From positions 1 to 22,199 of the forward strand of contig QXVZ01015172.1 of NCBI GenBank assembly GCA_008931825.1: a stretch of DNA of 22,199 bases, written 5' to 3'. The first letter of the stretch is position 1, and the number at the start of each line of letters is the position of its first letter. Position numbers and translations under genes: made by a program. Below the pieces are notes generated by a model. That model did not search any database, had not been told where the DNA came from, and saw only the letters and a program-made list of their open reading frames with translations. Shown in pieces: positions 9,988 through 20,765 of the stretch. The stretch is from Phallusia fumigata. Taxonomy: Eukaryota; Chordata; Ascidiacea; Phlebobranchia; Ascidiidae.

Positions 9988-12900
9988 TAACAATTGCAGA
10001 ATTGGTTTAACAAAGCGGAAGCTTTGCGATCTAACAACCTTGTCAGACATAATTTCACCAACCGATGAAAATATAGGAAACAAACAACAAATTCTATGGG
10101 TACGTTAAATGCGGAAGTGACTAATTGGGTTTAACGACACTGTTACATTTTATACGGCTCCGATAACATTTTATATCATAACCTATCCACCAATGAGTTT
10201 CATTTGACCTCAGCCCGTTATGGGGACTTTCATCTAATGAACGAAAATCAAAGTGCGCCGCAATTTAATTAACTGAAACAAAAATCCAATTCACAGCTCT
10301 AGGAGTAACTTAATTCGTGTAAAGAATCGTAAAACCCCGGATACAGCAATTCTACCGGATTTGCCCATGTTAGTTTACCATACTCCATCATTCCCGCTTC
10401 CCTTACGTCCTGCGGAGGTGGTGTGAAACGCTTGGGTTACTGGTGGCACCATGCTGGGTTTCATGCGACGGCCGACACAGCGACAGACGAATTGAGTGTT
10501 ACGAGTTCACCACATTACCGTGCTTCGAATAGTTTATAAGCTGGCCGCTCGACAAAATCTAATAGCGTATTGAGACACAAACGTGGGAACGTGTTTTGTT
10601 ATTTTCGATACATTTTTGAAGGCAGTCATAATTCTGCATTTGTTTCAGAACCTTCAAAATATCCTTATTTGTGTGCAAGAATTTTTCCGTGCGGTCAATC
10701 ATCCGACTAAATCAAGGAATGTAAATTGTAGTTTGAACATAACCTACTAGTGGTAAATAAAAATTTAAACTTTTGTCTTATCACTAGCTTTTTCTTTCAC
10801 ATTGTTTTGACCTATACGAGTGACTTTAAACTAGATCCGCAGTATTTCAAAATGATAATTAATCGCGAAGGCACAAGTGCGCGTTGTGGTGGCTTGGAGC
10901 GCTCTATAACAACTCAGGTAGTCGGTATCAATTATTCAAGCAAACGCACGCTGGCGCTATGATTGAATTGTGGCTGGGAGAGGTGTCGGTGCGGGTGCAC
11001 GGCCCCAAGTCGCGATGTACGTAATTGGGAAGTACATATGAAATGCTGTAATAACAGCATTAAAAATGTATGCAGCCCAAAATGTGCACCAATGGGTGAA
11101 GTTTAAAGGACGCCGTATCGCTCTGACCCTAAATCGTGGCCTCGTGTGTCGTAAGGGGGCGATTTTCGGCCACGTATTTGGAGTTGATGCCCACTGCTTA
11201 GGAGAGTGGCTAATTACAGTTTGGGGGAATCGGTTAAGTGAAACATGATCAGACACCAGTCATTAAAACAAGTGCAGCAACAAAATGCTGGCGATTAAAT
11301 ATTAATAAGAGAATAATCGTGGCGCATCTCAAAACGCCGCCCCAATACCTGTCCGCCATGACTTGTGGCGCATGTTGATTAACACTGTGGCGCGAGCCAA
11401 GGCCGCCTGAAGTTATCTCGACACCGCGTTGATTTTTAAAGCCCGAGAGCGACTGAAATTACCTGTTGCGGTCGTGGTGTACCTCTTCCGACCCCTGGTC
11501 GCTGATTGCTTGGGACGGATTGCGGCCGCGCAAATAACGGGCTTGATTTATTTTCTGCCGCGAATTTGCTGACCCGCCAACCGCCCCACTTATGCGTATA
11601 ACCCGAGCCCCTAAGGGCTTTTAATTTTTCATCGTGACAAAAAATAAAGACCCGGGTTCCGGTTGCCGAAGAAAAATCGGGGAGTGGAAAATGTTACAAA
11701 TATGGCATGCTGATGCTAGGTAAGATGTGTGACAGGTTAAGTCGAAAACGTCTTCGACTTTCAGCGTAGCTGGGTGGTAGCTTGCCACTAATTGCACTTA
11801 ATGGCGTTCGATGCTTTTCGTGACAGTACAGATTGAAACAAACTCGAGATTGTAAGAAGTTTGATTTGGGTACACATTGTGCATCAGTCGCCAATGCTTC
11901 AGTTTGACGAATGTTTGAATAATACTGGCACAGAACACTTTATATCATGTCGTAAATATTGTTTTAGAGAATACTGTTCACGAGTAACCACATCCACAAA
12001 CTTGCAGCAAATACAATGCTTTATTTGTATGTGACTTTCAAATCAGTTTCGTTTCAGTTTTTTCTCTCCACATGCCCCTTTAGGTCTACACCACACGTCT
12101 TGACACCAAAACCTATGTCTTATCGATGCAAAAAATGGCCATCATGTTCCCATGCAACCCCCCGCCAGTAAGCACAAGCCCTTTGTGAAAGACACCTAAC
12201 CCCTAAACGGAGTTAGTCAGCTACTTGGTAGCAGTCACAGTTTATCCGGATGTGGTTTCGAACGCACGTAACTTGACACTGTTTTCTTACTGTACTGTGG
12301 GGCTTGTCACTTGATTCAACGCCCACCCTGTTCCCGAGCCGGCTGCTTGACACCTGGGTCTGACCCCGGGCGCCATTTTGTGCCACAAACAAACGCGAGG
12401 GCAAATGCGCCCAGTGCTGACATGAAAGGATCCGGTGACGCCCGGAATGGACAACTGGCGGTGGAGGTCACCGACCTTTGTACACTGATGCCAGCGCGTG
12501 GATCGCATTCATTAAATCTGCGCAGCGGTTTTAACCAGGCACTAAGTGTCAGTCACGCCTGCGAGCCGAGTGAGATATCATTCGGGGAGCAAATTAGTTT
12601 AGCCAGCAAATTGACCGCAGGGATGGCGCGCCGCTGCTTGCCCGCGTGGGAACGAGATTGATCAGCGTGTATTAGTGCCTGCTTCGCTCGGCGCGGGCCT
12701 CAACGCGGGACCGAGACCGGCCTAGGGGCGTCAGTCAGCGTCCCCCGGGGCCAGAGCGATTTAATACTCCGGCCTGATCCGTCCATCGCCCGTGGGTGTT
12801 TTGATTGCCTGCCATGCTTATTAGTTTTAATATTTTGCGATGCGCCAGTGCTGCGCAGATGCAAGTCACTGTATTCTCTCCCTTACGTCCGGCCAAGCAG

Positions 12901-15484
12901 AGACCTAATTATCGCGTTGCTGGCCATTCACTTGTTTGTGTTTCCTTAACATTATAAAGCAGTACACGAGCCGGGCAAAACTACCTAAAATTTCATTGTT
13001 TCCAACCTTGATTAAATCCAGAGAAGAGAGCAAAAATTTAAACGTGTCAGGGCTTTGAATTGTTAACTCAAATATTACTTTTTTTACTCACATTCTAATG
13101 CAAAGTACAGCATTATAACAAGTATTGATTAGTTGAAAAGAGTTTTTTTATGGTTTAAATTCTTATGGTTGATACTTCAAATGACTGTAAATCAGCAACG
13201 ACCAAGTTTGTGTGTTATTACCAGAACAACCGGCGTCGTACTGGCTTAGTGTATCGTCCAGAGAGTGGTTTAAAGTTTACTGTTTACACTTCACACGATT
13301 GAACATGACCAGGGTTATTTGTGGAGCTCCTGCCACGGGCGACAGACAACAAGGCGAAATCACGCGTTGGACCGTGACGCCCACCACAAACAAACTCTGA
13401 TTTGACATTCAAGGCCTGAGGACTGACCTGTGACTAAATTGCGGCACGACCAAGGCATTTTAGTCAAACCGTCGCTTTTCTCTGATTTCCGATCAAACGC
13501 ATCCAACTCTCAAATTTGTCGTAACCGAAATCCCATCAGTTAAAGTAGGGTAGAATGTTGAATACAACTCTTTGCTCCGGGTTGACTGAATATTTAAGTT
13601 GTACGTGCCAGGTATGGTGACGAACAGCTGTGTGCTCCAGATATTATAACGACCGGGGAATTTTACAAGCTTATGAAGTGAGGTTGGACGTATTATCTTT
13701 TTCCTTGTTTGTAACATTTGTTGTCAATAAATTTCTTTCTAACCCAATTCGGTGCCAAAATTGCCACTGTACATTGCGCGACTTTTGTCGCTCCGGAGCA
13801 ATACCTTTCTCAATTACAGGGCGCCACCACCCGATTAAAAAATAACCCTGTTGTCGTCGAGTCGAGACTGCCTTGCGAAACAATAAAGCACGACTAAGAC
13901 GGTGGTGTTATTAAAAACGGCGAAGTGACGAACTTGGACGGGCGCTCGCATGCGGCTTTCCCCTGAAATCGAATCCCAGTGCCCAAAAGGGAGCAAGAAG
14001 TTTAATAAGAGTTGGCAATCACGTCGGTGCTCTTGCGACAGTCAATAAACGCGCAAGTCCCGAAATCGACACAAACTCGATTTGGGTGCCCCGGTCCCGA
14101 CAGCGATTAAGAGCTAAGCGAATTTCACAGCGACCCCGCGCACACAAGTGGATGAAAATAAGGAGTTGATTATTGCGTTGTCGTGCGTCACCAGCGGTAG
14201 CAATAAACTTGAGAGGAAGCTTTTCAAGGCCACGACTTCCCCGACTTTGTCACTGTTGCCAACGAACATTATTTTTCGCAAAGTTATCACGGTTCGTGTT
14301 TAGCTAGAGTGCCGCGCCCATAAGGATGCCGGGAGATGGTGGTGATTTGGTCCTCTTTGTGGTGAATATACGTCTTTGTGTGACATAACAATCTTGCTCT
14401 TTGATTTGGTTATTTAAGGAGTTTAAGCAAGCAAAACACTTCCTGGCAACTTTTTTTTGGCCTTGACGAAGTCGGGTTTATTTCCAGAAAAAAAAACACC
14501 CTATTCCCTGGTCGAAATATTTTTCTCGTTTAACTCAACAAACAACCAAATCAAAGAGGAGGATTCTTATGTCTCACGAGAACGTATTGACCACAAGAAG
14601 ACCAAACTAATGCCATCTCCCGGAATCTTTAACCTGTTCCTCGATCGAGACCCGTGTTGTTTTCACCAGGTTTAAATGAAATACTGTAAAAAATCTCGAT
14701 TAAAAGGTAATGTTTTTATATTGTCATTGATGCCAACGCGTGCCCAAAAACCTATTATTTAACAAGGTGACTTCGCCGAAATCGAAAACACCAAAAACAC
14801 AAAAACAGCAAGGTAGGAACAGAACCCCGATTTTCCCAAAAGACCTAATTATCAAGGGAGTGGAAAGACCTTAATTACCTTTAAAAACTAGTATGTCCCA
14901 TATCTTTAACAAAATCACCCTACATGCACCCATCGATTCGCCTTAGTGGCAATTAACAGTTTTTATCTGATCGCCACAAAAACAGGAAAGTGGGATTTGA
15001 GTGGCGGGGAACCCCCGGACGTGTGACAAGCAGGCCTGCTTCGCGCGTATCGTGGGGGAGTGTTTCGTAAACATAACAAGTTCGCACATAGCAGCGAGCG
15101 ATTCTCGTTAAACCACCCACAATGACTTGTGGATATCGAGCAAAACATCGGCGAAAGTGAAAAACAGGTTGTGCTGGAGCTTGCTCTTAAAATCACCCGT
15201 AACTGAACATGACGACCAATTTATGTCAATGCAAACAAAGATCTCACATGTATAAAACAACATATACAACAGGCGTTGAAGCAGGGTTTGATTTACATCC
15301 AAAAATCCGCAGAACATCGTTTTGTTGGATGTGGTGTTGGTTTTATCAAATTAGGTGCATTTCGCGCAAATATCTGCACCCCTAACCCAAATCCCGATCC
15401 CCTGAGCGACTTTATCGACATGTACTCTTCTCTGCATCCCCAAAAACTTTAATCGACACCATTAACAATTTCTTTTTTATTCAG
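9988..15484. other. Distal part of the large intron, no recognised exon
   Basis: AT-rich DNA is interrupted by CpG-rich patches at about 11300-11620, 12310-12830 and 13840-14150. The longest open frame in the richest patch (12311-12661) has no recognisable domain and no convincing splice sites. No tRNA, rRNA or transposase-like sequence was seen. Regulatory content is likely in an intron of this size in a developmental regulator, but nothing beyond the motifs listed separately can be pinned down. Confidence 0.6.
12310..12830. promoter_or_regulatory. CpG-rich island within the large intron
   Basis: This is the most GC- and CpG-rich part of the intron, unlike the AT-rich DNA around it. It includes CGCCATTTTG (12371-12380), a YY1-type site on the reverse strand. 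AGGTCA-C-CGACCT at 12465-12477 is a nuclear-receptor inverted repeat with 1-base spacing and one mismatch. It could be an alternative promoter, an enhancer or an unrecognised exon. No TATA box or initiator was identified. Confidence 0.3.
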
Positions 15485-15762
15485 ATTCTCACGGTATCAG
15501 CGACTCGAGTCACATCGAGAGCGTGCAGGAGAAGTCGCAGTGTGCCCTCGAGGAGTACGTACGTCATCAGTACCCCAATCAACCGTCACGATTCGGCAAA
15601 CTCCTGCTCCGGCTCCCGTCACTTCGTACGGTGAGCGCAAGCGCAATCGAGCAACTCTTCTTCGTTCGTCTCGTGGGCAAAACCCCCATCGAGACCCTCA
15701 TCCGGGATATGCTTCTGTCTGGCAGCTCCTACGGCTGGCCCTACCCGATGCCACTACAATGA
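15485..15762 (+). CDS. NR2F: COUP-TF/NR2F nuclear receptor, terminal coding exon with AF-2 helix
   Basis: This exon completes a split aspartate codon and adds 91 residues, then TGA at 15760-15762. The protein runs [78 protein letters not shown] and [13 protein letters not shown]. It covers LBD helices 9 to 12. The helix 10/11 dimerisation surface lies in the LLLRLPSLR to FFVRLVGKT part, and the AF-2 helix in [13 protein letters not shown], which in COUP-TFs folds back to hold the receptor in a repressed state. It ends at the family's usual C-terminus, differing from vertebrate NR2F only in the last few residues after GSS. The exon is intact, with no frameshift. The reading starts at the phase-1 acceptor, not at an internal codon. 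Confidence 0.96.
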
Positions 15763-15774
15763 CGCCGGAATGCA

Positions 15775-15911
15775 TGACGTCATGTCGATGCGGTGACGTC
15801 GGACTTTTTACGACAACCTTACGCGCCCTTGGATACGTCACACGTAACAGTATAGCCAGTGATAAGCGGCCCTGGTGACGTCGCGTATGACGTAAAACGA
15901 CTGCTGACGTA
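15775..15911. promoter_or_regulatory. Cluster of six CRE-type TGACGT sites just after the stop codon
   Basis: TGACGTCA occurs at 15775-15782, TGACGTC at 15794-15800 and 15876-15882, TGACGTA at 15888-15894 and 15905-15911, and the reverse form TACGTCA at 15834-15840. A near match, TGACGCC, begins at the stop codon itself. Six such hexamers in about 140 bases is far above random expectation. ATF/CREB-family proteins bind this core in DNA. Because the cluster is also transcribed, a role in RNA cannot be ruled out. Confidence 0.5.
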
Positions 15912-16276
15912 TAACGCGGCGTATATCGTATTTTTGGTGTAGGGCACTCTTTGCACAAAAAACAGTTTTTTGCCCGCAATGCCAGTTGGTTTGCAACGAC
16001 GCATGAACCGATCATAGGGACAACAGCAATAGAGAACTACTTTTTCGAGTTTATGTTTGGGCTTATTTGTCAATGGAAGTTCCTTACAGGCGTCAGCATA
16101 TAGCAGTGAATGGTTTTGCATGTTCCTGTTCGTAACCTATCAACAGAAGCAGTTTTATTAACATTACCGATTAATTTTAAACCGAAATATTAACTGCCTC
16201 TGGCACGGGCAAAACGTTTTTTACCCCTATCATTATGTCGCCACAATCACCCTCTCTCGTGTCGTCATATTTCCCC

Positions 16277-16447
16277 TGACGTCAACGCCCATCTGTTTGC
16301 GGTCACTGCCCGACCTGTGCAAAAGCCTATTTATTCTACTGTGTGCTTTTTATCGCGATTATTGCGTCGTATAGTTGCGATTTTTTCTTTCACTGAAGTG
16401 TTGACTCGACGACAAAGACGAGGGCCCGCTGTGGTTGTGACGTCACA
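16277..16447. promoter_or_regulatory. Two further perfect CRE palindromes
   Basis: TGACGTCA is present at 16277-16284 and again at 16438-16445. The second sits within a 12-base perfect palindrome, TGTGACGTCACA (16436-16447), which is an extended CREB-type site. Together with the cluster at 15775 this makes three full sites within 700 bases. Confidence 0.4.
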
Positions 16448-16786
16448 GCAGAAACTGCAGTCCGGCGCTAGTCTTAAGTGTTGTGCTTGATATGCTACCG
16501 TGTTTTTGTCCGGGTTGTTGTCACAAAAATGTGTCGAGGTTACTCTGGGTCAAAGACGCGTTACCAACTGCTGTGACTTAGGCCGTTTTGACAGCAAATT
16601 ATTTTAATTTGACGAACAACTAAAAATGTTACCTAAAATAAGAAAAACTTCAAGTTTCGTATCAATCTAGTCGAATTTACGTTGACCTTTAGTAACCCAT
16701 TACATTATTTTTCCCGTTTCGCCTGTCGTTGAGCGATTACGAAGCTTTGTAGGAAAGGTGTCGAAGACGCACAAACCTGTTGCAGA

Positions 16787-16792
16787 AATAAA
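16787..16792 (+). terminator. Poly(A) signal AATAAA, likely end of the COUP-TF transcript
   Basis: AATAAA lies 1025 bases after the stop codon. A GT-rich downstream element (TTGTCGTTGTGTT and then TTGTGTTCG, about 16811-16842) follows at the normal distance. This signal-plus-element pair is the first found after the stop. The cleavage point is predicted near 16805-16812. Confidence 0.6.
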
Positions 16793-17476
16793 TTTTACCA
16801 CCTCCAACAGTTGTCGTTGTGTTCATCAGTTGTGTTCGAGTTTGCACAAAAGTTTTGAAAACCAAAGAAACAGTTAGGATATCATTAGTTATGAAAGATT
16901 GGTACAGTTAAGCAATGAATTTGCATATCTGGTAAAAAGAGTTAATGAAAATATCGGTTGCGTACAAACAAATTCTCCCAGTCAGTGAACTTGAGCTGTG
17001 AATTTATAAAAAAATCAGAAAATCAAGTGATTAAGGTTTCGGATAGATTGGTCGTCTTTATGAAACAACAAATTAATGAAGGGCAAATTACCAATACCTC
17101 ACAAGACAAATATTATAATCATGGTTCACAAAATCCGTTACCCGCCACGATAGTTAACACTGACACGGAACCAAAAATGGCTGACAGAAGAAAAAAGTTT
17201 TGAAATCCATGACCTCATAACAATATGTTGTTTTCTAAAACACTTTATGATATTTTATGATAAAGATGGGCCTGGGTGCCTTCAATTTTGACATCAAACA
17301 CACATTTTACTACAGCAAAAAATATCAATGTCTGGAAAACAATTTAAAATGTTTTAAAATGAATGGATTTTCGTCTTTGTGGACGTGATTCACTATTTTG
17401 GTAATAAAAAAGTCTTCATCCAAATGGTAAAAAAAGTTAATTTAAAAACGCTCTGCATGTAACAATCACAACCTAA

Positions 17477-17506
17477 AAATGGCGGAAATTCTGTTCACCG
17501 CCATTT
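17477..17506. promoter_or_regulatory. Inverted pair of YY1-type ATGGCGG sites
   Basis: AAATGGCGG (17477-17485) and CCGCCATTT (17498-17506) are perfect 9-base inverted arms separated by 12 bases. Each arm is a close match to the YY1/Pho binding core (AANATGGCGG). A palindromic arrangement of two strong sites is unusual in this AT-rich stretch. Function is inferred only from the motif. Confidence 0.35.
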
Positions 17507-18284
17507 GCATCCCCAGAGCTCAAATTGCCTTAAACAAACTGCACTTCGCGTGTAAGCGATGGTGTTTACCTATGGACTTTAGCACCAACAAGGTACGATT
17601 ATGTTTTTCGGATGTAAGAAAAGACAATGTTTAGTTTTGGATAGATAAAGTGTGAAAAAGGATTAAACAAACACTGCCAGCCGACGTCTGCATTACGACT
17701 TGGGGTGCTCTAAGTTAGTTCACCTGCCATAAGACAACCAGTATAGGCGACATCAACGCTATATGTTGCCGACAAAAACTCCATAACAACCTAGAAGTGA
17801 GATTTACTTGCCAAGTGAAAATACCTGGGATAACTTAGGGACGCCTTTTTACTCATAAACCAAGAGAGTGTTTGTGTGTCAAAACATTTGTTTACGTTTC
17901 CACAAACGCTGTCGTCATCAACGGGATTTGCTGGGAAAAGCGGCGCAAATTTACTTGTCGAAACGTAGAAAAAGTTTTACACACAATTAAGTACTGGCAT
18001 GTATCTACGTATTGAGACTTCGTATTGATACTTGAAACCGTGAAATGTGTACCAAGTAAATCTATCTTATCTTAAGAGTCATAACAGGAATTGTTAAGAA
18101 AACTAAAAACACCAGGGTCAAAGCTAAAATGCCACACTGTTTTAAACATGTGTCCAGTAGACAAACTTCTGTCAAATTAACTTCAACAAACTATAAACAA
18201 ATTTTATGTATTAATTGTTGATAAACCTTTTCACAAAACGATTTAAATGGTAAATCAAAAATGATGTTTGTAAGTTTTGTACAT

Positions 18285-18307
18285 ATAATGGAACGCTATT
18301 CCATTAT
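18285..18307. repeat. Perfect 9-bp hairpin
   Basis: ATAATGGAA (18285-18293) and TTCCATTAT (18299-18307) flank a 5-base loop. TTCCATT repeats the same half once more just downstream (18308-18314, as TCCATT). The surroundings are AT-rich. No transposon end is evident. Confidence 0.5.
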
Positions 18308-20530
18308 TCCATTGTTTTTTGAAGTTTTTTTAAAAGGATGCCTTATCCCCGAACGTATAGGCACAAGGCATTTACGCTTGGACATGCTGCATTAAAAAAG
18401 GACGCCAATCTTAGGCTACACGTGGCTACAATATTATCAGTCAAATAATGTCCCATCATAGAACAGGAAGCAGAACTGAGATAACAGTCCCACGTGGCAC
18501 AAACCCATCCACCACAGACGCATCTATAATTAAAGAAACGCTGGTATTCGATTTCCCCAATCTCTAACTGACCCGAACAGTGACCGGCAGTCAAACAAAC
18601 CCCAAAACCCATTAGATCTCACAAAAAAAGACTAATTTGTGTAAAAAATCCTACCGTCCGACGAAACTGGACCCACAGGGCGGCAAATCCGACCACCCCG
18701 GGGTCAAGGTTACGGCGTCGTGTCGACAAGGTCACTGTCAACAATGGCCAGGGGCCCAGCTGCCCAATCATATCGGCTTTGTGACTTGGGGGTCAGAGTT
18801 TGGCCGATAACAGTGGCCTGGCTGGTGGCAGCCAACATGGGAAGCTTTTATGGTTTTGCTTCTTATCGCGGGTGGCAAACTTTGGTCAAGACTTCCATTT
18901 TGGTTACAAACCAGAAAAATGGCTTTCCCGTCTTTTCAACTTTACTAAATAGGTGCTACCTGCGTGTAATGTGCATTCGCCATCAGCTTTGTGATAATGG
19001 TTCTTATATTTTGTGAGCACATAAATATTAACGTGAACAAATTTTTATGCAGTTTCACTTAACAGTTGGAACCGGCTAGTTCCTTTAAAACAATTTACAT
19101 GCACCATGAAAAATATGGTTTATTGGTCAATTTGTACAAAAAATATTTTGGTTACATTCCAGGAGCGGTCTTATCGTCCTTTATAACGAAACGTTCTCAT
19201 TAACAAAAAATATTGAAATTAGGTTCTGCGAATGCATGTTTATATTAATGTTTGGTGGTTTATTGTCGATAACAAGTATTGCTAAAGCTGACTCAAACTT
19301 ATTTGCTACTGTTTGTTATTGCTGACAGAACTAATTCAGTATTTGGCCATCAGACTACGATTTAATTCCAACGAAAATGTCGTATTCAATAAGTTCAGCC
19401 TCGGAACACCTGTCACATTTCCAAAATTGTTTACAGCCGCTTAAATTTCACAAATCCCATGGCGTATGACCGCCAACAACCCTCTTAATTTTTGGGAACA
19501 AATCAATATCGCTCCGACTTATAGGCAATACACGACACGTAGTTCACCCCTAACCCCACATGTGGCCAGATCGGGGGCGTATAAGCAACGAAGTCGGCGA
19601 CTGAGTCCGTCCTGTGTGGCAATTAAATTTGCGCGCCTCTATATTCCCAAATGCAATCTAGCGCATGGGATTGAGCAGGTGCCAAGGTCATACAGCGGCA
19701 CCGGATTATGTGTGGGCTACGCGACCTCCTAATGCGATGAAGCTTTCGCGACCCTCGCGCTTTTCCTATTCCGGGACTATCTCGGTTGTCAGATGAACAG
19801 ATGCTCCCCGAACGACACGATCCCGCTCCCTGGCCTGTGAGAAATTAACTTGTCTCAACGGGGAATGACGCTTGTCAGTACCGATGCAAGTTGAGGGAAA
19901 GCACGCGAGTGTGTTATGAGCTGCGACGATTAGAAGATGAACTTTGGATTGAGGAGTTGTTTTGACAAGGGCGATGACATTTGCGGTTTTCCCGGTTTTC
20001 CAATTAGTTCGACTGCCTCGGGACTAATGGATATGTTGGAGTTGGAACTGACTTTGTTATACAAACACTCCTATCATTTTGCGTCTTCTTTTGGTGGCTT
20101 TCTTTAGTGCCATCTACCAATACCGGTGAGCATTTTTAGAATATATTAAAGTATTTAAAGGTGACAACGTTTTGTAGTCTTGATTGTTTGCAAATGTTAT
20201 GTGGCTTTGTCAACCCACCTACTCTTTCCCTTAACACACGTGAGAGCAACCGACTTTCCAAACATGAGACAAAATCCACAAAATACCTGCTACAATGCGC
20301 CACCTAGCGAACGCAGCAGGGCGCTTAAAACTTGTTATAAAAATCTTTGGCGATGGACGACCGGGATCCAGAAGAGCGGCGCCACTCGAGAACGTAAGAC
20401 CCGCGACGAATGATGCGCGGCAAGCGACACGCGGAACGCGGCACTTCGCACGCACAGTCGTGATCAGGACCCTGAAACGGGGAAGGGTTGGAAATATGAG
20501 CTGTAACCGGAGTGCCCAAGTTTGCGCGCT

Positions 20531-20565
20531 TGACCTTTGCGGCCTAACACAAGGTCAAAAGTTCA
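20531..20565. promoter_or_regulatory. Nuclear-receptor half-site group including a perfect-spaced DR2
   Basis: AGGTCA (20552-20557), AA, then AGTTCA (20560-20565) form a direct repeat with 2-base spacing. TGACCTTTG (20531-20539) is a third half-site in the opposite orientation with an extended CAAAGGTCA form. COUP-TFs bind AGGTCA repeats with many spacings, so autoregulation is conceivable, but other receptors bind such sites equally well. Confidence 0.3.
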
Positions 20566-20765
20566 AGTGCAAGGCGGGAATAAGAGAAGGCATTTCGTGC
20601 GCTTAGGGGAAGAGTTTAGAGGCGGTAGATTGGTGGACCGCCCTGCATGTGGGCATTGTGCCGGCATTTGGGGAAGAGTTGGATGCGAAACAAGGTCAAC
20701 AGGCACTTCCCGGTTTTGACTGGCAACGGGCAAAAGCCTTGGCGCGAAGCCTTGAAGTGTGTCTA

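Larger units (their letters stand above)
4986..15484 (+). other. COUP-TF intron of 10.5 kb between the two visible LBD exons
   Basis: The donor GT is at 4986-4987 and the acceptor AG at 15483-15484. The acceptor follows a TTTCTTTTTTATTCAG tract, with ATTAAC near 15461 as a possible branch point. Removing the interval joins ACT TCA G to AT TCT CAC, giving TSDSHGISD, which matches the TSDACGLSD junction of NR2F proteins. The intron contains the regulatory-looking repeats, mobile-element remnants and gap-bounded block listed separately. No internal exon was recognised. Confidence 0.9.
15763..16810 (+). other. Probable COUP-TF 3' UTR
   Basis: No AATAAA was found between the stop codon and 16787, where a canonical signal is followed by a GT-rich tract; this predicts a 3' UTR of about 1 kb. 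The first 150 bases are CpG-rich and packed with TGACGT sites; the rest is AT-richer. Two more perfect CRE palindromes occur at 16277 and 16438. The end is an estimate; no transcript data are available. Confidence 0.55.
16811..20765. other. Intergenic stretch downstream of COUP-TF, no recognised gene
   Basis: Most of this DNA is AT-rich. CpG-rich patches occur at about 19560-19950 and 20290-20760. Open frames on both strands stay under 105 codons and match no family I recognise. Items that can be named are the inverted ATGGCGG pair at 17477, the hairpin at 18285 and the nuclear-receptor half-sites near 20531. Confidence 0.6.

Noticed and set aside
12311-12661. 116-codon open frame in the CpG-rich island
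   Set aside because: Stop codons are rarer in GC-rich DNA, and the product is low-information with no family similarity. I did not find flanking splice sites that would join the COUP-TF frame.
16958-17203. 81-codon frame shortly after the poly(A) signal
   Set aside because: It is rich in K, N and Q as expected from AT-rich DNA, lacks an ATG start, and matches no family known to me.
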